From assembly GCF_017581925.1 (NCBI RefSeq), contig NZ_JAGEVG010000004.1:124001-188000 (forward strand): a stretch of DNA of 64,000 nucleotides, read 5' to 3'. This document shows positions 1-8,675 of this stretch, one piece after another. The notes beneath the pieces were generated by a model, which saw only the letters and a program-made list of their open reading frames with translations, was not told the DNA's origin and did no database searches. Position 1 is the stretch's first letter; each line of letters starts with the position of its first letter. Source of the DNA: Gelidibacter pelagius. GTDB taxonomy: Bacteria; Bacteroidota; Bacteroidia; Flavobacteriales; Flavobacteriaceae. A program made the translations under genes and the position numbers.

Positions 1-522
1 TCCGAGGTTGCCAGTTGACGCAACACCAATCTGACGTTTGCTGAAAAATTCCTGGAATTTAGGAGCGGTCAAAATACTGTAATTGTCCTCTTTTTTCAAT
101 AGGCCCGATTCAAGAGCTAATGTTTCTGCGTAGGTCATGATTTCAAAAAATCCGCCACGAGCTTTGATAGACCCGCAAATAGGTAGTGCATTGTCACATT
201 TTAAAAACAGTCGCCCCTTAATATCTTCTTTGTTATCATTTAAAAGCGATTTCATATTTGGGATTTCAAGGAGAGGAGATTCTAAAATTCCGCGACTTTC
301 TTCCGTTTCGGGAAAAGCTTTTACGAAAAATGGTGCAAAACGCGTCCATAATTGCTCGGCTGCTCTCATATCTTCTAGGTTTATGGAAAATTTGGGAGCA
401 TCCTGCACAGACTGTAACTCAGGGTTCAGCCAAGACACGGGTTTAGCTTTTATGATCTCCTGTAGAATGGGAGCGACTTCCACAAAGGATTCTATTTTCT
501 TTTTTGAATACATGATCAACAT
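1..522 (-). CDS. dsdA: D-serine ammonia-lyase (D-serine dehydratase), 5' part; runs off the left edge
   Basis: Reading the minus strand from 522 to base 1 gives about 174 residues with no stop. The family converts D-serine to pyruvate and ammonia using PLP. The translation contains the segment CDNALPICGSIKARGGFFEI, which matches the PLP-lysine block of DsdA (SIKARGG), and it ends at the window edge in GVASTGNLG, the start of the conserved glycine-rich phosphate-binding loop. An ATG at 522 and a second at 513 are both possible starts; no clear ribosome site separates them. The C-terminal half lies outside the window. The DsdA family is clear from these two motifs; the exact start is not. Confidence 0.88.
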   Translation of the reverse strand, partial: MLIMYSKKKIESFVEVAPILQEIIKAKPVSWLNPELQSVQDAPKFSINLEDMRAAEQLWTRFAPFFVKAFPETEESRGILESPLLEIPNMKSLLNDNKEDIKGRLFLKCDNALPICGSIKARGGFFEIMTYAETLALESGLLKKEDNYSILTAPKFQEFFSKRQIGVASTGNLG

Positions 523-616
523 TATTTAGGCTGACAAGACTTGTCAAATGTGAAAAATTAATAGCTAAGGCTGTTACATACATTTCAAACACATATTCAC
601 TAAAGATATATTCGGT

Positions 617-2185
617 TTAGTCCTTTTTCTTAAAATCTAAATCTTGAAAATCATAACTAAAATCAGTCAATGGCGAAATTGGGCTCATTTTAAACCCATT
701 CGCTTTGCCTTCGGTGTCCAAACTGAAATTCACAAAAGCATCAGCTTTAAGCGATGCGTCATTCCAACGTACCACATAAGTCGTACCCTTATAAAAAGTC
801 ATTGTTCCAGTTAAATCCGAGGATTTCAAAGATTTGAAATGAAGGCGGCCATTTTGATTGGTGATGGCTACCTTACCAAACCAATTGTCTATGTAAGTTC
901 CTGTATAATCTGTAGGATTGGGTTTTTGAGATTTACTTTTAAGCTGCGCGTCAATACTTTTTTCTAAAGCAGCAATGATACTATCTTCTTTTTTTTCGCC
1001 CGCCAATCGCCGTTCGTTGTACTCATCTATTCTGTCTTTATTTTTGATGCCAAAATAGGCGTCCTTGATGGAATTTGTAACAGAGTTAAACGCCGCACCG
1101 CTCTGTTGATTGGTGAGCACAATAATTCCCAAATCCATTTCTGGAATAAGTGTCACCTGACTCACAATTCCGATCAAGCCACCAGTGTGGGTCACTTGAA
1201 AATGGCCGTTGACATCACTCAAAAACCATCCCAGGCCATAAGCTAAGAAATGCGTATTGTACGGACCTTTCCCGGTTTTTATAAGTGTTTGTGGGGTCCA
1301 CATTTCGTTGAGGGTTTTAGTACTGAAAAGACTATCCTTTAGTTTTTCGCCGTATTTGCCTTCGTTTAATAATGCTTGTACCCAAGTGGTCATATCGTTG
1401 ATAGACGCAAAAATCCCTGCCGCGGGAGTAGAGATTTGAGTGAAAGAATCTCCAGTCAATTCCAATTTCCCATTTACAGGTGCGTGGCCGTCAATTCTAT
1501 TATTGTCTGCTTTTATTTCAGCTAATGAAAGTAATGAACGATCCATTTTTAATGGTTTAAAAAAGTTTTCTAAGATATAATCGTCAAATGACTTTTCTGA
1601 AATCCTTGAAACGACTTCGCCCGCCACAATATAGAGCAAGTTGTCATAATCAAACTTACTTCTGAAAGAGGATACTGGTTTTAGATATCTAAGATTATGG
1701 ATCATTTCATCTTTAGTAGTGGTATTGGAGGCGGGAAAAACCATCAAATCTCCAGCGCCAAGACCCAAGCCGCTACGATGGGTGACGAGGTCACGAACCG
1801 TGAATTCTCGCGTCACGTAAGCGTCGTAAAGTTGAAATTCCGGGATGACGTCTATGACTTTCGTATCCCATGTAAGTTTGCCTTGGTCTACAAGTTGCCC
1901 CATAGCTGCTGTTGTAAATGCTTTGGTGTTTGAAGCCACACCAAAAAGTGTGTTCTCATTGACTTCTGCATTTGTTTTTAACGAGCTTACACCATAAGTG
2001 TTTTTATGATAAGTTTTACCATCCTTCAAAACGGCAACAGCCATTCCGGGAACATCAAATGTGGTCATCGTTTTTTGGACTAAACTGTCAATCTGTGCAC
2101 CGCTCAAGACCTGAGCGTTTATGGAAAAATTGACCAAAAGGAAAAGCGCCGCGAGGCATATACTTTTATAGATAAGTGACTTCAT
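617..2185 (-). CDS. Secreted beta-lactamase-family serine hydrolase with DUF3471-like C-terminus
   Basis: This 522-residue protein starts with a signal peptide (residues 1-24, ending NAQ). It has the class C beta-lactamase/esterase fold motifs in order: SxxK as SNTK near residue 86, YxN as YDN near 180, and HTGG, the counterpart of KTG, near 335. The last ~100 residues (TGTYIDNWFGKVAITNQNG onward) look like the DUF3471 domain often found after such hydrolases. Substrate is unknown; relatives cleave esters, D-amino-acid peptides or peptidoglycan stems. It lies about 95 bp downstream of the D-serine lyase gene on the same strand. A D-amino-acid link between the two is only a guess. Confidence 0.85.
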   Translation of the reverse strand: MKSLIYKSICLAALFLLVNFSINAQVLSGAQIDSLVQKTMTTFDVPGMAVAVLKDGKTYHKNTYGVSSLKTNAEVNENTLFGVASNTKAFTTAAMGQLVDQGKLTWDTKVIDVIPEFQLYDAYVTREFTVRDLVTHRSGLGLGAGDLMVFPASNTTTKDEMIHNLRYLKPVSSFRSKFDYDNLLYIVAGEVVSRISEKSFDDYILENFFKPLKMDRSLLSLAEIKADNNRIDGHAPVNGKLELTGDSFTQISTPAAGIFASINDMTTWVQALLNEGKYGEKLKDSLFSTKTLNEMWTPQTLIKTGKGPYNTHFLAYGLGWFLSDVNGHFQVTHTGGLIGIVSQVTLIPEMDLGIIVLTNQQSGAAFNSVTNSIKDAYFGIKNKDRIDEYNERRLAGEKKEDSIIAALEKSIDAQLKSKSQKPNPTDYTGTYIDNWFGKVAITNQNGRLHFKSLKSSDLTGTMTFYKGTTYVVRWNDASLKADAFVNFSLDTEGKANGFKMSPISPLTDFSYDFQDLDFKKKD

Positions 2186-2376
2186 GAAATTTATTTTAAT
2201 AAAGAGAGATTAAAGGTATTAATTTTTTAGCTTTAAAATTATTGCTGATCGATTAAAACGCGTTGTATTTCGCATCACGTTACCTAAATAAAGTGTTTTA
2301 ATGGTTAAGTTTTTTAATATCCTTCTTTTCTTGTTTACAAGAAGCGTTAATACAACATAAATTTTAAAGTGTTTTT

Positions 2377-2952
2377 TTAGAATATTTCGAAAGCAGTTTG
2401 GTAGGTCACCACGGTATCATTCTTTATGAAATTTAAACTTTGGTTTTGATAGGTTATTTCAGAAGAGAATTGATGATTTTCATATTTGGCCGTTTTAAAA
2501 GTGAAGTCGTGAATGTCCAATTGCGGACTGTCAATTTCAAGTTGTGCTGAGTTCAATAAACCAACCGTTTTTTGCATCACATAAATCCCTTTTGCTAACT
2601 CTTCCGAAAGGAAACTCACTGTTGGCTCTAAATTGAATAATGGATACAAAACCAATTCATTGAACAATTCATGGGATGGAATTTTTAAAACTTTCCGACG
2701 GTCAAACCAAATTTCTATTTGGCTTTTAGGAGTGTTGAGCATTCCGGAAATGAGATTGGCGTTAATATCTTCCAGTTGATTTACTTTCTTGTCTTTAAGA
2801 CTATAATAGAAAAAAGGATCTAAAATTAAATCAGGGACGGTGCGATTCTTTTTAGCGGCAATTGTTTTCCAATGCTGATAGGTGTCTGAATCTAAATGCA
2901 ATCGCCTTATTTCTATGCCTTCACCGAACGTATTAATCTTTATTTTAGGCAT
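2377..2952 (-). CDS. Hypothetical protein, 191 aa
   Basis: I do not recognise this protein. It is soluble-looking, without signal peptide or membrane segment. It begins with a basic, beta-rich stretch (MPKIKINTFGEG) and carries a WFDRR motif near residue 85. Codon use is like the neighbouring core genes and the frame is long and clean. It follows a smaller gene on the same strand after about 46 bp, so the two may be co-transcribed. No catalytic motif is visible. Confidence 0.6.
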   Translation of the reverse strand: MPKIKINTFGEGIEIRRLHLDSDTYQHWKTIAAKKNRTVPDLILDPFFYYSLKDKKVNQLEDINANLISGMLNTPKSQIEIWFDRRKVLKIPSHELFNELVLYPLFNLEPTVSFLSEELAKGIYVMQKTVGLLNSAQLEIDSPQLDIHDFTFKTAKYENHQFSSEITYQNQSLNFIKNDTVVTYQTAFEIF

Positions 2953-2998
2953 TGGAGTATAGTTTCAAATGACTTTATTACGAAAAATGATTTCCTAA

Positions 2999-3205
2999 TT
3001 AAATGATTTCGCATGTCATGTCACCCAGATCCAATTCGCCATTCCAGTTTACCAAAAATGAAGTTTCGGCTGGGAATGCTTCCTCTAAGATTATCGAAAA
3101 GCCAGAGAATGTGCCATGCTCTAAATTATTTTTACTTCGATCCTGTGATTTTACAATTAGTTTTGCATGTCGTTCATCGGTAAGTTGGATGCAAATTTGT
3201 TTCAT
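2999..3205 (-). CDS. Small hypothetical protein, 68 aa
   Basis: The open frame extends to 3268, but the ATG at 3205 (MKQICIQLTDERHAKL) looks like the better start, giving 68 residues. The protein is beta-rich and acidic, with no transmembrane segment. It sits 46 bp upstream of the 191-residue unknown gene on the same strand, which suggests a two-gene unit. Function is unknown, and its small size makes the call less certain. Confidence 0.45.
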   Translation of the reverse strand: MKQICIQLTDERHAKLIVKSQDRSKNNLEHGTFSGFSIILEEAFPAETSFLVNWNGELDLGDMTCEII

Positions 3206-3563
3206 GGTTTTAAAGTTGGTTTGGTATTCATCTGTTTTTCGAAGATATGCAAAACTATTAGGATTCAAAGTTTATAAATCTATAATTGTGTTGATTCCTT
3301 ATTGGGTACATTTTTAGGATGTTTTTTAAGTAGTGTCCTGTGAAAAAATAAAAATTCAATCAACCATTTTATAGAACGGGACGTTACGAGGTTTTCAAAA
3401 TAACCGCTTGTTTTCAAAAATTATTTATAGGAGAGTGCTTGGGCAATTTTAAATTAAACAAGTGTTTTAATCAAATCCCGATTGTTCAAGGGAACACAAA
3501 TTATTTAGTGTATTTTTCTATTCTTTATCGGACAATAATGGAAGTTCTTTTCTGTGGTAGGGA

Positions 3564-4253
3564 TTATAAGTGGCTGATTTCAATTTTTCTGAACTCCATT
3601 TCGGCACCTTCTGCCTGGAGTGCAATTTGACCTCTATCGGTGGTTGCATTGAAACCTTCATTCACCAGATCTCCATTGACCCAAACCTTAATGGTATCAC
3701 CGCGACATTCAATAACCATGGTATTCCATTGTCCCAAAGGGGATTCAGAGCCAGTGGTCAAATTTTGGACTCTTCGTTCCTTACCATCGGTGGTACCCCA
3801 GTTTTCTTTTGGACCACGTCGTTTTTCCATATTCGGGACTTCAATATCCTCTACGATACACCAAAAATCCCCGGCATTTTTATGCTCCATTTGCACTTCG
3901 ATTGATTTTGGAAACATGCCGTACAGCGCTCTTGGATTGGAAGTATGGACCAAAACACCGCCATTGCCTGGTTGACTCGGAAATCGGTAATCAATTTCCA
4001 GTTTATAGTCCTGATAAATACGGTCTGTGATGAGGTGCCCGCGTGGTTCACAGAGAGTGACGAGCATGTTGTCGCGAACAATAAAGGGACTTTTTGCATA
4101 AGCGTCGTTGTCCATGTCGGGAACATCAACGTGCCATCCCGTAAGGTCTTTTCCGTTGAATAAGCTACATGGCACTCTTTCTTTGTTTAGATCGGAAACT
4201 TGACCGGATAGCAGCAAAAACGAGAAAATAAAAAATGGAATAAGTGTTCGCAT
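3564..4253 (-). CDS. Secreted DUF1080 (3-keto-disaccharide hydrolase-type) protein
   Basis: The 229-residue protein has an N-terminal signal peptide (about residues 1-18, MRTLIPFFIFSFLLLSG). It then shows the DUF1080 hallmark LFNGKDLTGWHVD, followed by the family's lectin-like jelly-roll strands (DYKLEIDYRFPSQPGNGGVLVH and NTMVIECRGDTIKVWVNGDLVNEG, split here at the conserved blocks). DUF1080 proteins in Bacteroidota bind or hydrolyse 3-keto-glucosides and related sugars in the periplasm. Length is normal for a single-domain member. It stands alone, flanked by unknown genes. Confidence 0.82.
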   Translation of the reverse strand: MRTLIPFFIFSFLLLSGQVSDLNKERVPCSLFNGKDLTGWHVDVPDMDNDAYAKSPFIVRDNMLVTLCEPRGHLITDRIYQDYKLEIDYRFPSQPGNGGVLVHTSNPRALYGMFPKSIEVQMEHKNAGDFWCIVEDIEVPNMEKRRGPKENWGTTDGKERRVQNLTTGSESPLGQWNTMVIECRGDTIKVWVNGDLVNEGFNATTDRGQIALQAEGAEMEFRKIEISHL

Positions 4254-4342
4254 TGAGACTGGTTTTTCAATTCAACCACAAGATAAGATTATTAGTTGAT
4301 GATTATCTTTTGCCATAATCTGTAATTATAAATAAAAACATT

Positions 4343-4978
4343 CTAAACCTCTAAATCATCTAAATCATCAATTGAAATAACACCCCAACCTTGGGTATGG
4401 ATGAACACCCAGATCACATCTTTTTTGACCTTAAAATGACTAATGATAAAATTTTCAACATTCCCCATGATTGAAATGTTTTTTGTGGCTTTGAGATCTG
4501 ACGCCAACTTCGTGTTGATAAGCTCAATTTTCTCCTGTAATAAGGGCATTAAATCAATGCTTAAGGTATTGATGATTCTTTTGTAAATAAACGTGTTGAG
4601 GACAGATTTTAGAAGGGTGTTCGCAATCCAACTTTCACCGCTACTGTTAATGTTGTAAGCTTCAACATATAATTTTTGGGTCTCGATGTCCAGTCTTAAT
4701 TCCGCCAGAATCGACACTTCAATTTCTTTCTTGTGGAATAGAAGAGTGAGGGTTTTTAGTTTGAGCCTTAATTGTAGATTATACGGTTCGGTTTGACTTT
4801 CGGTTAGATCAAGATCCAGTATTATAAAGTATTGAGATGCTTTTCCTTTAGCGTCGTTTTTACTGATAATGGTACCGCTGAATCTTTTTTTCAGAAAGGC
4901 TTCAATGACATCAAAGCCAATTCGTACCGGCAATGTTACTGAAATATCTTGATCGGATGTTGATAGATTGGAGTTCAT
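4343..4978 (-). CDS. Hypothetical protein, 211 aa, possible lipid-binding-like beta fold
   Basis: I do not recognise a specific family. The sequence alternates hydrophobic and polar residues in long strands (ISVTLPVRIGFDVIEAFL, LQLRLKLKTLTLLF), with a helical central section. This pattern recalls DUF4403/YceB-like tubular lipid-binding proteins, but the likeness is by eye only. It has no signal peptide. It is the last core gene before the integrated element. Confidence 0.55.
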   Translation of the reverse strand: MNSNLSTSDQDISVTLPVRIGFDVIEAFLKKRFSGTIISKNDAKGKASQYFIILDLDLTESQTEPYNLQLRLKLKTLTLLFHKKEIEVSILAELRLDIETQKLYVEAYNINSSGESWIANTLLKSVLNTFIYKRIINTLSIDLMPLLQEKIELINTKLASDLKATKNISIMGNVENFIISHFKVKKDVIWVFIHTQGWGVISIDDLDDLEV

Positions 4979-5169
4979 AGATACTGAATTGTGAGCATAT
5001 TCGTAATTTAAGATAAATTTTGAAGGAATTATATCTTATAACGATTTTAAATGTGCGCTAAAAGATTGATGGGGTTTTGATGCGTAGAGATTAACTCCGA
5101 TGTTCACTATCACTCCAATCCTGCAACTACAACTGGCTGTCCTTGCAGTCCAGGTGCTTTAAAACAACA

Positions 5170-5198
5170 AAATCCGTTCAAGCGAGCTTGACGGATTT
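5170..5198 (-). terminator. Rho-independent terminator, probably the original ssrA terminator
   Basis: The arms AAATCCG...CGGATTT and CAAGC...GCTTG form a stem with a short loop. Read on the minus strand it is followed by a T-rich run (TTTTGTTGTTTTA). It lies about 37 bp left of the 13-bp ssrA-end duplicate, where the terminator of ssrA would have been before the element inserted. Confidence 0.6.
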
Positions 5199-5234
5199 CT
5201 TATGTTTTAAATCGTAACGAAGTTACGCATAATT

Positions 5235-5247
5235 GTGGAGTCGGAGA
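5235..5247. repeat. Left attachment core (duplicate of ssrA 3' end)
   Basis: The sequence GTGGAGTCGGAGA matches the end of the tmRNA gene at 28984-28996 exactly and in the same orientation. After these 13 bases the two sites diverge. This is the direct repeat expected from site-specific integration. Confidence 0.75.
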
Positions 5248-5365
5248 CTATACTTTAGTCTATAGTTGGTTATTTAGATTTATTTATTATGTTGCTATAG
5301 GACAGTGGTTTACGGCTGTTTTTTATGTCTTATTATAAAATTTAGTAGTAATGAGATATAACAAA

Positions 5366-5389
5366 ATTGTCAACCATTTTGTCAACGCA
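5366..5389. repeat. 24-bp direct repeat, left copy (candidate integrase arm site)
   Basis: This 24-bp stretch is identical to 28918-28941. It contains an internal 8-bp direct repeat, TTGTCAAC, separated by CATT. It ends 28 bp before the integrase start codon and lies 118 bp inside the left core. Its position inside both ends, rather than at the junction, suits arm-type recombinase binding. An alternative is that this repeat itself is the crossover core. Confidence 0.65.
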
Positions 5390-5417
5390 TCATTTTAACT
5401 AAATCTTTTCAAAAATT

Positions 5418-6653
5418 ATGAAGTATTCTTTTTACCTACGTAAACCAAAATCTGAAAGCGAAACTTTAATTTTATTTTCATGTTATTTCAATGAAGAAAA
5501 AAAGAAGTTCGTGTATTCTACAAAAAAGACAATTCTACCTGAGCATTGGGATTCTAAAAATAAAACCCCTAATAATAAAGGGAAGTTGGTTTCTGATCAT
5601 CAAACTCAAATTACAAAACGGTTACATGAGTTTGCTACAGAATTCCAAAAAATCAAATCGCGTTCGGAATTAGGGGAGCAAACTTTTAATAGCATTATCC
5701 TAAAAGAGCATTTTGATCAAGTTTTTGAAAGGGTCACCAAAGTAAGCTCCTTTTTTGACGTTTATGACAGTTTTACGGAGGAGAAAATTAAACTCAAAGA
5801 GTGGTCGAAATCTACCATCAAACGTTATAAGAACATTAAAAACCTATTGGAGGAGTTCGAGATTGTCAAAAACTATAAATTGACTTTTGGAAAAGTGAAT
5901 AAAAAATTCTTTACAGAGTTCACAGATTTTTGTTATGAACACAAAGATCATTATACTAATACATTCAGTCGGAATGTCGGGTTATTCAAAACCTTTATGT
6001 TCTGGTCAGTTAAGAATGGATATGCTTTTAATTCCGATTTTATGGATTTCAAAAAGCCACAGCGTGTATTAACACGTCAAGAGGCTCTAACCATGGAGCA
6101 GGTGAAAGCATTATATGAATTTAAGTGTGCAACAGAATCTCATACAAAGGCGAAGGATGTTTTTGTTTTTCAATGCCTTACCGGTTTGAGGTATGGCGAT
6201 TTAATGCTCGTCAATAAACGTATCGTTACAGCTGATGGTTGTTTGTTTCTGAAAGAAGGAAAGGATCATACAAAACCAGATAGAGAAATTCCATTATATA
6301 GAATAGCCATGGAAATTCTACAGAAGTACGATTATGACTTACCATTAAGTACAAATCAAGAACAGAACAGAGCAATCAAGAAGATATTAAGAACGATGGG
6401 TTATGTACATGAAGTAGAGTATTCACGTACAAAAGGAGTAGAACAAGAAAGGTTTGTAGAGCCGTTCTGTGATCGTATCACAACCCATACTGCTCGTAGA
6501 ACCTTTGTGACGATCCTTAGGAATGCTGGACTTGCCGATAAAGTTATCATGAGTGTGACAGGACATAGAGATATTAAAACGTTCAATATGTACCACCAAG
6601 TGAGTTCCATGGCAACCGTTAATGCGATAAACAGGATTTTTAGTGCTATTTGA
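5418..6653 (+). CDS. int: Tyrosine recombinase / integrase
   Basis: This 411-residue site-specific recombinase of the phage-integrase family probably catalyses integration of the element into ssrA and its excision. It has an N-terminal arm-binding domain (residues 1-105), a SAM-like core-binding domain (about 110-215) and a C-terminal catalytic domain. The visible active-site residues are R258 (LTGLRYGD), H357-x-x-R360 (HTARR), H383 (TGHRDIKTFNMY) and the nucleophile Y392. The length and the SAM_5-type core-binding region are typical of Bacteroidota integrases. It reads inward from the left attachment site, with the 24-bp repeat directly in front. A full catalytic set suggests it is active. 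Confidence 0.93.
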   Translation: MKYSFYLRKPKSESETLILFSCYFNEEKKKFVYSTKKTILPEHWDSKNKTPNNKGKLVSDHQTQITKRLHEFATEFQKIKSRSELGEQTFNSIILKEHFDQVFERVTKVSSFFDVYDSFTEEKIKLKEWSKSTIKRYKNIKNLLEEFEIVKNYKLTFGKVNKKFFTEFTDFCYEHKDHYTNTFSRNVGLFKTFMFWSVKNGYAFNSDFMDFKKPQRVLTRQEALTMEQVKALYEFKCATESHTKAKDVFVFQCLTGLRYGDLMLVNKRIVTADGCLFLKEGKDHTKPDREIPLYRIAMEILQKYDYDLPLSTNQEQNRAIKKILRTMGYVHEVEYSRTKGVEQERFVEPFCDRITTHTARRTFVTILRNAGLADKVIMSVTGHRDIKTFNMYHQVSSMATVNAINRIFSAI

Positions 6654-6659
6654 AATTTA

Positions 6660-6741
6660 TATGTAATTGCATATAGTTATTTATTTTTGATAGAAATTGT
6701 ATGTTAATGCATATAGTTTTGTAAATATACGTAAAGACATA
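6660..6741. promoter_or_regulatory. Three operator-like palindromes before the HipB-like gene
   Basis: TATGTAATTGCATA (6660-6673), TATGTTAATGCATA (6700-6713) and a looser TATACGTAAAGACATA (6726-6741) share the inverted TAT...ATA ends. The first two differ at only two bases and are 40 bp apart; the third reaches almost to the start codon at 6744. This is the expected layout for an autorepressing XRE regulator. Confidence 0.6.
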
Positions 6742-6743
6742 CA

Positions 6744-6962
6744 ATGGAAGAATTGGCGGAATTTGTAAAGAAACGACGGAAAGAAGTTAATCTCACTCAA
6801 GAAGAGTTTGCCGATAGAGCAGGAGTGGCATTGACCGTCATCCGGAAAATAGAACAGAACAAAACAAATTTGAATCTTGAAAAAGTAAATCAAGTTTTAA
6901 AAATGTTCGGGCATCAATTGGTGCCTGTTAGGATTAAAGATACTAAGGAAGGTCTAGGATAA
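6744..6962 (+). CDS. XRE-family HTH regulator, HipB-like, without HipA
   Basis: The 72-residue protein is almost entirely one XRE helix-turn-helix: LTQEEFADRAGVALTVIRKIE spans the two recognition helices and is split here as LTQEEFADRAG and VALTVIRKIEQN. The tail (NQVLKMFGHQLVPVRI) resembles HipB antitoxins. HipB normally precedes the HipA kinase toxin; no HipA follows here, so it is either an orphan or simply the element's regulator. Three palindromes upstream suggest autoregulation. It follows the integrase by 90 bp and may also control it. Confidence 0.8.
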   Translation: MEELAEFVKKRRKEVNLTQEEFADRAGVALTVIRKIEQNKTNLNLEKVNQVLKMFGHQLVPVRIKDTKEGLG

Positions 6963-7082
6963 AATTCTATATTACAGATTGGAAAAATGTTAATATCTTG
7001 TTGCTTACTTTGAACATTAAATTTATACTATTTCTTTAAAAGAGTTAAATTTGTCCAAAAAATAAACCTACAGGTTGATTTA

Positions 7083-7634
7083 ATGAAAATAATTGATACA
7101 TTTGCAATAGTAAAAGAGAGTTTATATTCAGTTCAATACGATACTGAAGCGTTAAATGAATTTGCTAAATGTTTTGAATTATGGAATGATCCTATTTATT
7201 TAAGAGAGTTTTTCGAACAGCACAAGGAAGATTTAGACAATAAGTTTTGGAATGGCATATCAATTGAACAAGCTATTATAAAAACAAGAGAAGACGCAAG
7301 ACTTTTCGAAGAAGAAATATTATACATAGCCGAATCTGGAAAAACTGAAAGACTTGAAACATTATCTACATTATTTGAACCCTTATCACAAAGAGTTATC
7401 GGCGAGAATCTCGAACGAGACAAAGCCAAAGGAATGAACAGGCCTAGCTGGCTTCGTATCTATGCAATAAGAATAGAAGCCAACTTATTTGTTGTTTGCG
7501 GTGGAGCAATTAAACTTACACCTACAATGAATACAAGAGATCATTTAATTTTGGAATTAGATAAACTGAAATTCACTCGAAATTACCTACAAGAGGAAGA
7601 TGATGACAACTTAGAATTCTTTGAGTTAAATTAA
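7083..7634 (+). CDS. Probable toxin of a toxin-antitoxin-chaperone operon (HigB/RelE-like)
   Basis: The 183-residue protein is the first gene of a tight three-gene unit. Its C-terminal half (WLRIYAIRIEANLFVVCGGA, then a helix with HLILELDKL) has the strand-strand-helix pattern of RelE/HigB-type mRNA interferases and the phage Gp49-like relatives. The N-terminal ~90 residues are helical and acidic and are not recognised. It is followed after 20 bp by an HTH protein and then a SecB-like protein, the order toxin-antitoxin-chaperone known from Mycobacterium tuberculosis higB1-higA1-secB. The toxin role is inferred mainly from this context and weak fold likeness. Confidence 0.6.
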   Translation: MKIIDTFAIVKESLYSVQYDTEALNEFAKCFELWNDPIYLREFFEQHKEDLDNKFWNGISIEQAIIKTREDARLFEEEILYIAESGKTERLETLSTLFEPLSQRVIGENLERDKAKGMNRPSWLRIYAIRIEANLFVVCGGAIKLTPTMNTRDHLILELDKLKFTRNYLQEEDDDNLEFFELN

Positions 7635-7654
7635 AAAAAGACCAATACATACCG

Positions 7655-8131
7655 ATGAGTATTAACAACATAAAAAGCAGACTTAAAAATTCTTCAAAAC
7701 AAGATAATACTTGGATTGAAAGAGCGAAATATCGTAAAGAAAATAAAGCTTGGCTTGATATTTCTTTTGCTATTGCTGTAAAAATAATGTCTGCAATTAA
7801 AGCAAACAAGACCTCTAATATTTTTCCGAAAACTCAAAAGGAATTAGCGGAAGCAATGAATTGTTCACCACAATACGTTAATAAATTATTGAAAGGAACT
7901 GAGAACCTTCAATTAGAAACCATTGTTAAAATTGAACAGATCTTAAATGTTCATTTAATTGAAGTGCCTGAATTTCAAACAACAATTCAAGTTCAAGTTG
8001 AGCAATATAGCAGTTACACTAAACCTGATGAATTAGTAAGTGTTGCGTCCAGTCTTTCAAATTATGATGAATTATTTAGTTCATTTTCTTATGAAAGTGG
8101 ACCGGATAACTGTCTTAAATTAGTTGCATAA
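7655..8131 (+). CDS. XRE-family antitoxin (HigA-like) with C-terminal chaperone-addiction-like tail
   Basis: The 158-residue protein has an XRE helix-turn-helix in the middle (about residues 62-105: TQKELAEAMNCSPQYVNKLL, then LETIVKIEQILNV). The ~50-residue tail after it is polar and hydrophobic-spotted (VEQYSSYTKPDELV). In TAC systems the antitoxin carries such a tail, the ChAD, which is aggregation-prone and bound by the partner chaperone. Its stop codon overlaps the start of the next gene (TAATG at 8129-8133), so translation is coupled. Antitoxin role is inferred from the HTH and the operon. Confidence 0.72.
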   Translation: MSINNIKSRLKNSSKQDNTWIERAKYRKENKAWLDISFAIAVKIMSAIKANKTSNIFPKTQKELAEAMNCSPQYVNKLLKGTENLQLETIVKIEQILNVHLIEVPEFQTTIQVQVEQYSSYTKPDELVSVASSLSNYDELFSSFSYESGPDNCLKLVA

Positions 8132-8589
8132 TGACTGAAGAGAAAAATAAAATTGGTTTTGCTTTAAAAAAAATAACTACAGAACAGTTTGCTATTATTG
8201 AATCTTCTTATAAAGAAGGTGATTTAGTAGATTTAAAGGCTGGATTACGGTTTGGGATGAATTATGAGAATAAGATAATCTCTGTAATATTTTCAACAAG
8301 TCTCATTCAAGAAAAATCACCTTTTTTATTAATAGAGGTTGGTTGTCACTTCAATATAACAGCAGAAGCTTGGGGTAGTTTTTATAACGAATCTAAAACT
8401 GAATTAGTAGTTCCTAAAGGATTTATTGGTCATTTAGTCATGTTAACTATTGGAACTACAAGAGGCGTTTTGCATAGCAAAACGGAAAACACTCCGTTTA
8501 ATAGTTTTTTACTTCCAACATTGAATGTTAATGAATTAGTCAAAAAAGATGTTGTGTTTAAAGTAGAAGGCATCGAGGAAAAAGGTTGA
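8131..8589 (+). CDS. SecB-like chaperone of the TAC module
   Basis: The 152-residue protein matches the SecB fold in strand order: an N-terminal basic strand (IGFALKKITTEQFA), a long central strand pair (FLLIEVGCHFNITAEAW), and the C-terminal helix plus proline-rich segment (SFLLPTLNVNELV), which recalls the P-x-N-hydrophobic ending of SecB proteins. SecB-like proteins in TAC operons protect the antitoxin from degradation. Translation is coupled to the antitoxin gene by a one-base stop-start overlap. Identity is low by eye, so this rests on pattern plus context. Confidence 0.65.
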   Translation: MTEEKNKIGFALKKITTEQFAIIESSYKEGDLVDLKAGLRFGMNYENKIISVIFSTSLIQEKSPFLLIEVGCHFNITAEAWGSFYNESKTELVVPKGFIGHLVMLTIGTTRGVLHSKTENTPFNSFLLPTLNVNELVKKDVVFKVEGIEEKG

Positions 8590-8645
8590 TTTTATTAAAT
8601 ATAGTTTATCAAAACTATCTTTATAGTAAACTGTTTTTAAATCAG

Positions 8646-8675
8646 AAGCCCTAGGCGATAGCCCAGGGCTTTTTA
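8646..8675 (+). terminator. Rho-independent terminator after the TAC operon
   Basis: The arms AAGCCCT and AGGGCTT enclose a short GG/CC-rich inner stem and are followed by TTTTT. The site lies 57 bp after the chaperone gene stop and overlaps the 3' end of the convergent gene. Confidence 0.8.

Noticed and set aside
5100-5165. A short open stretch reading PGLQGQPVVVAGLE on the minus strand before the left junction
   Set aside because: It looks like the end of a gene but has no start or conserved upstream part, and the terminator of ssrA overlaps its beginning. Too weak to call.
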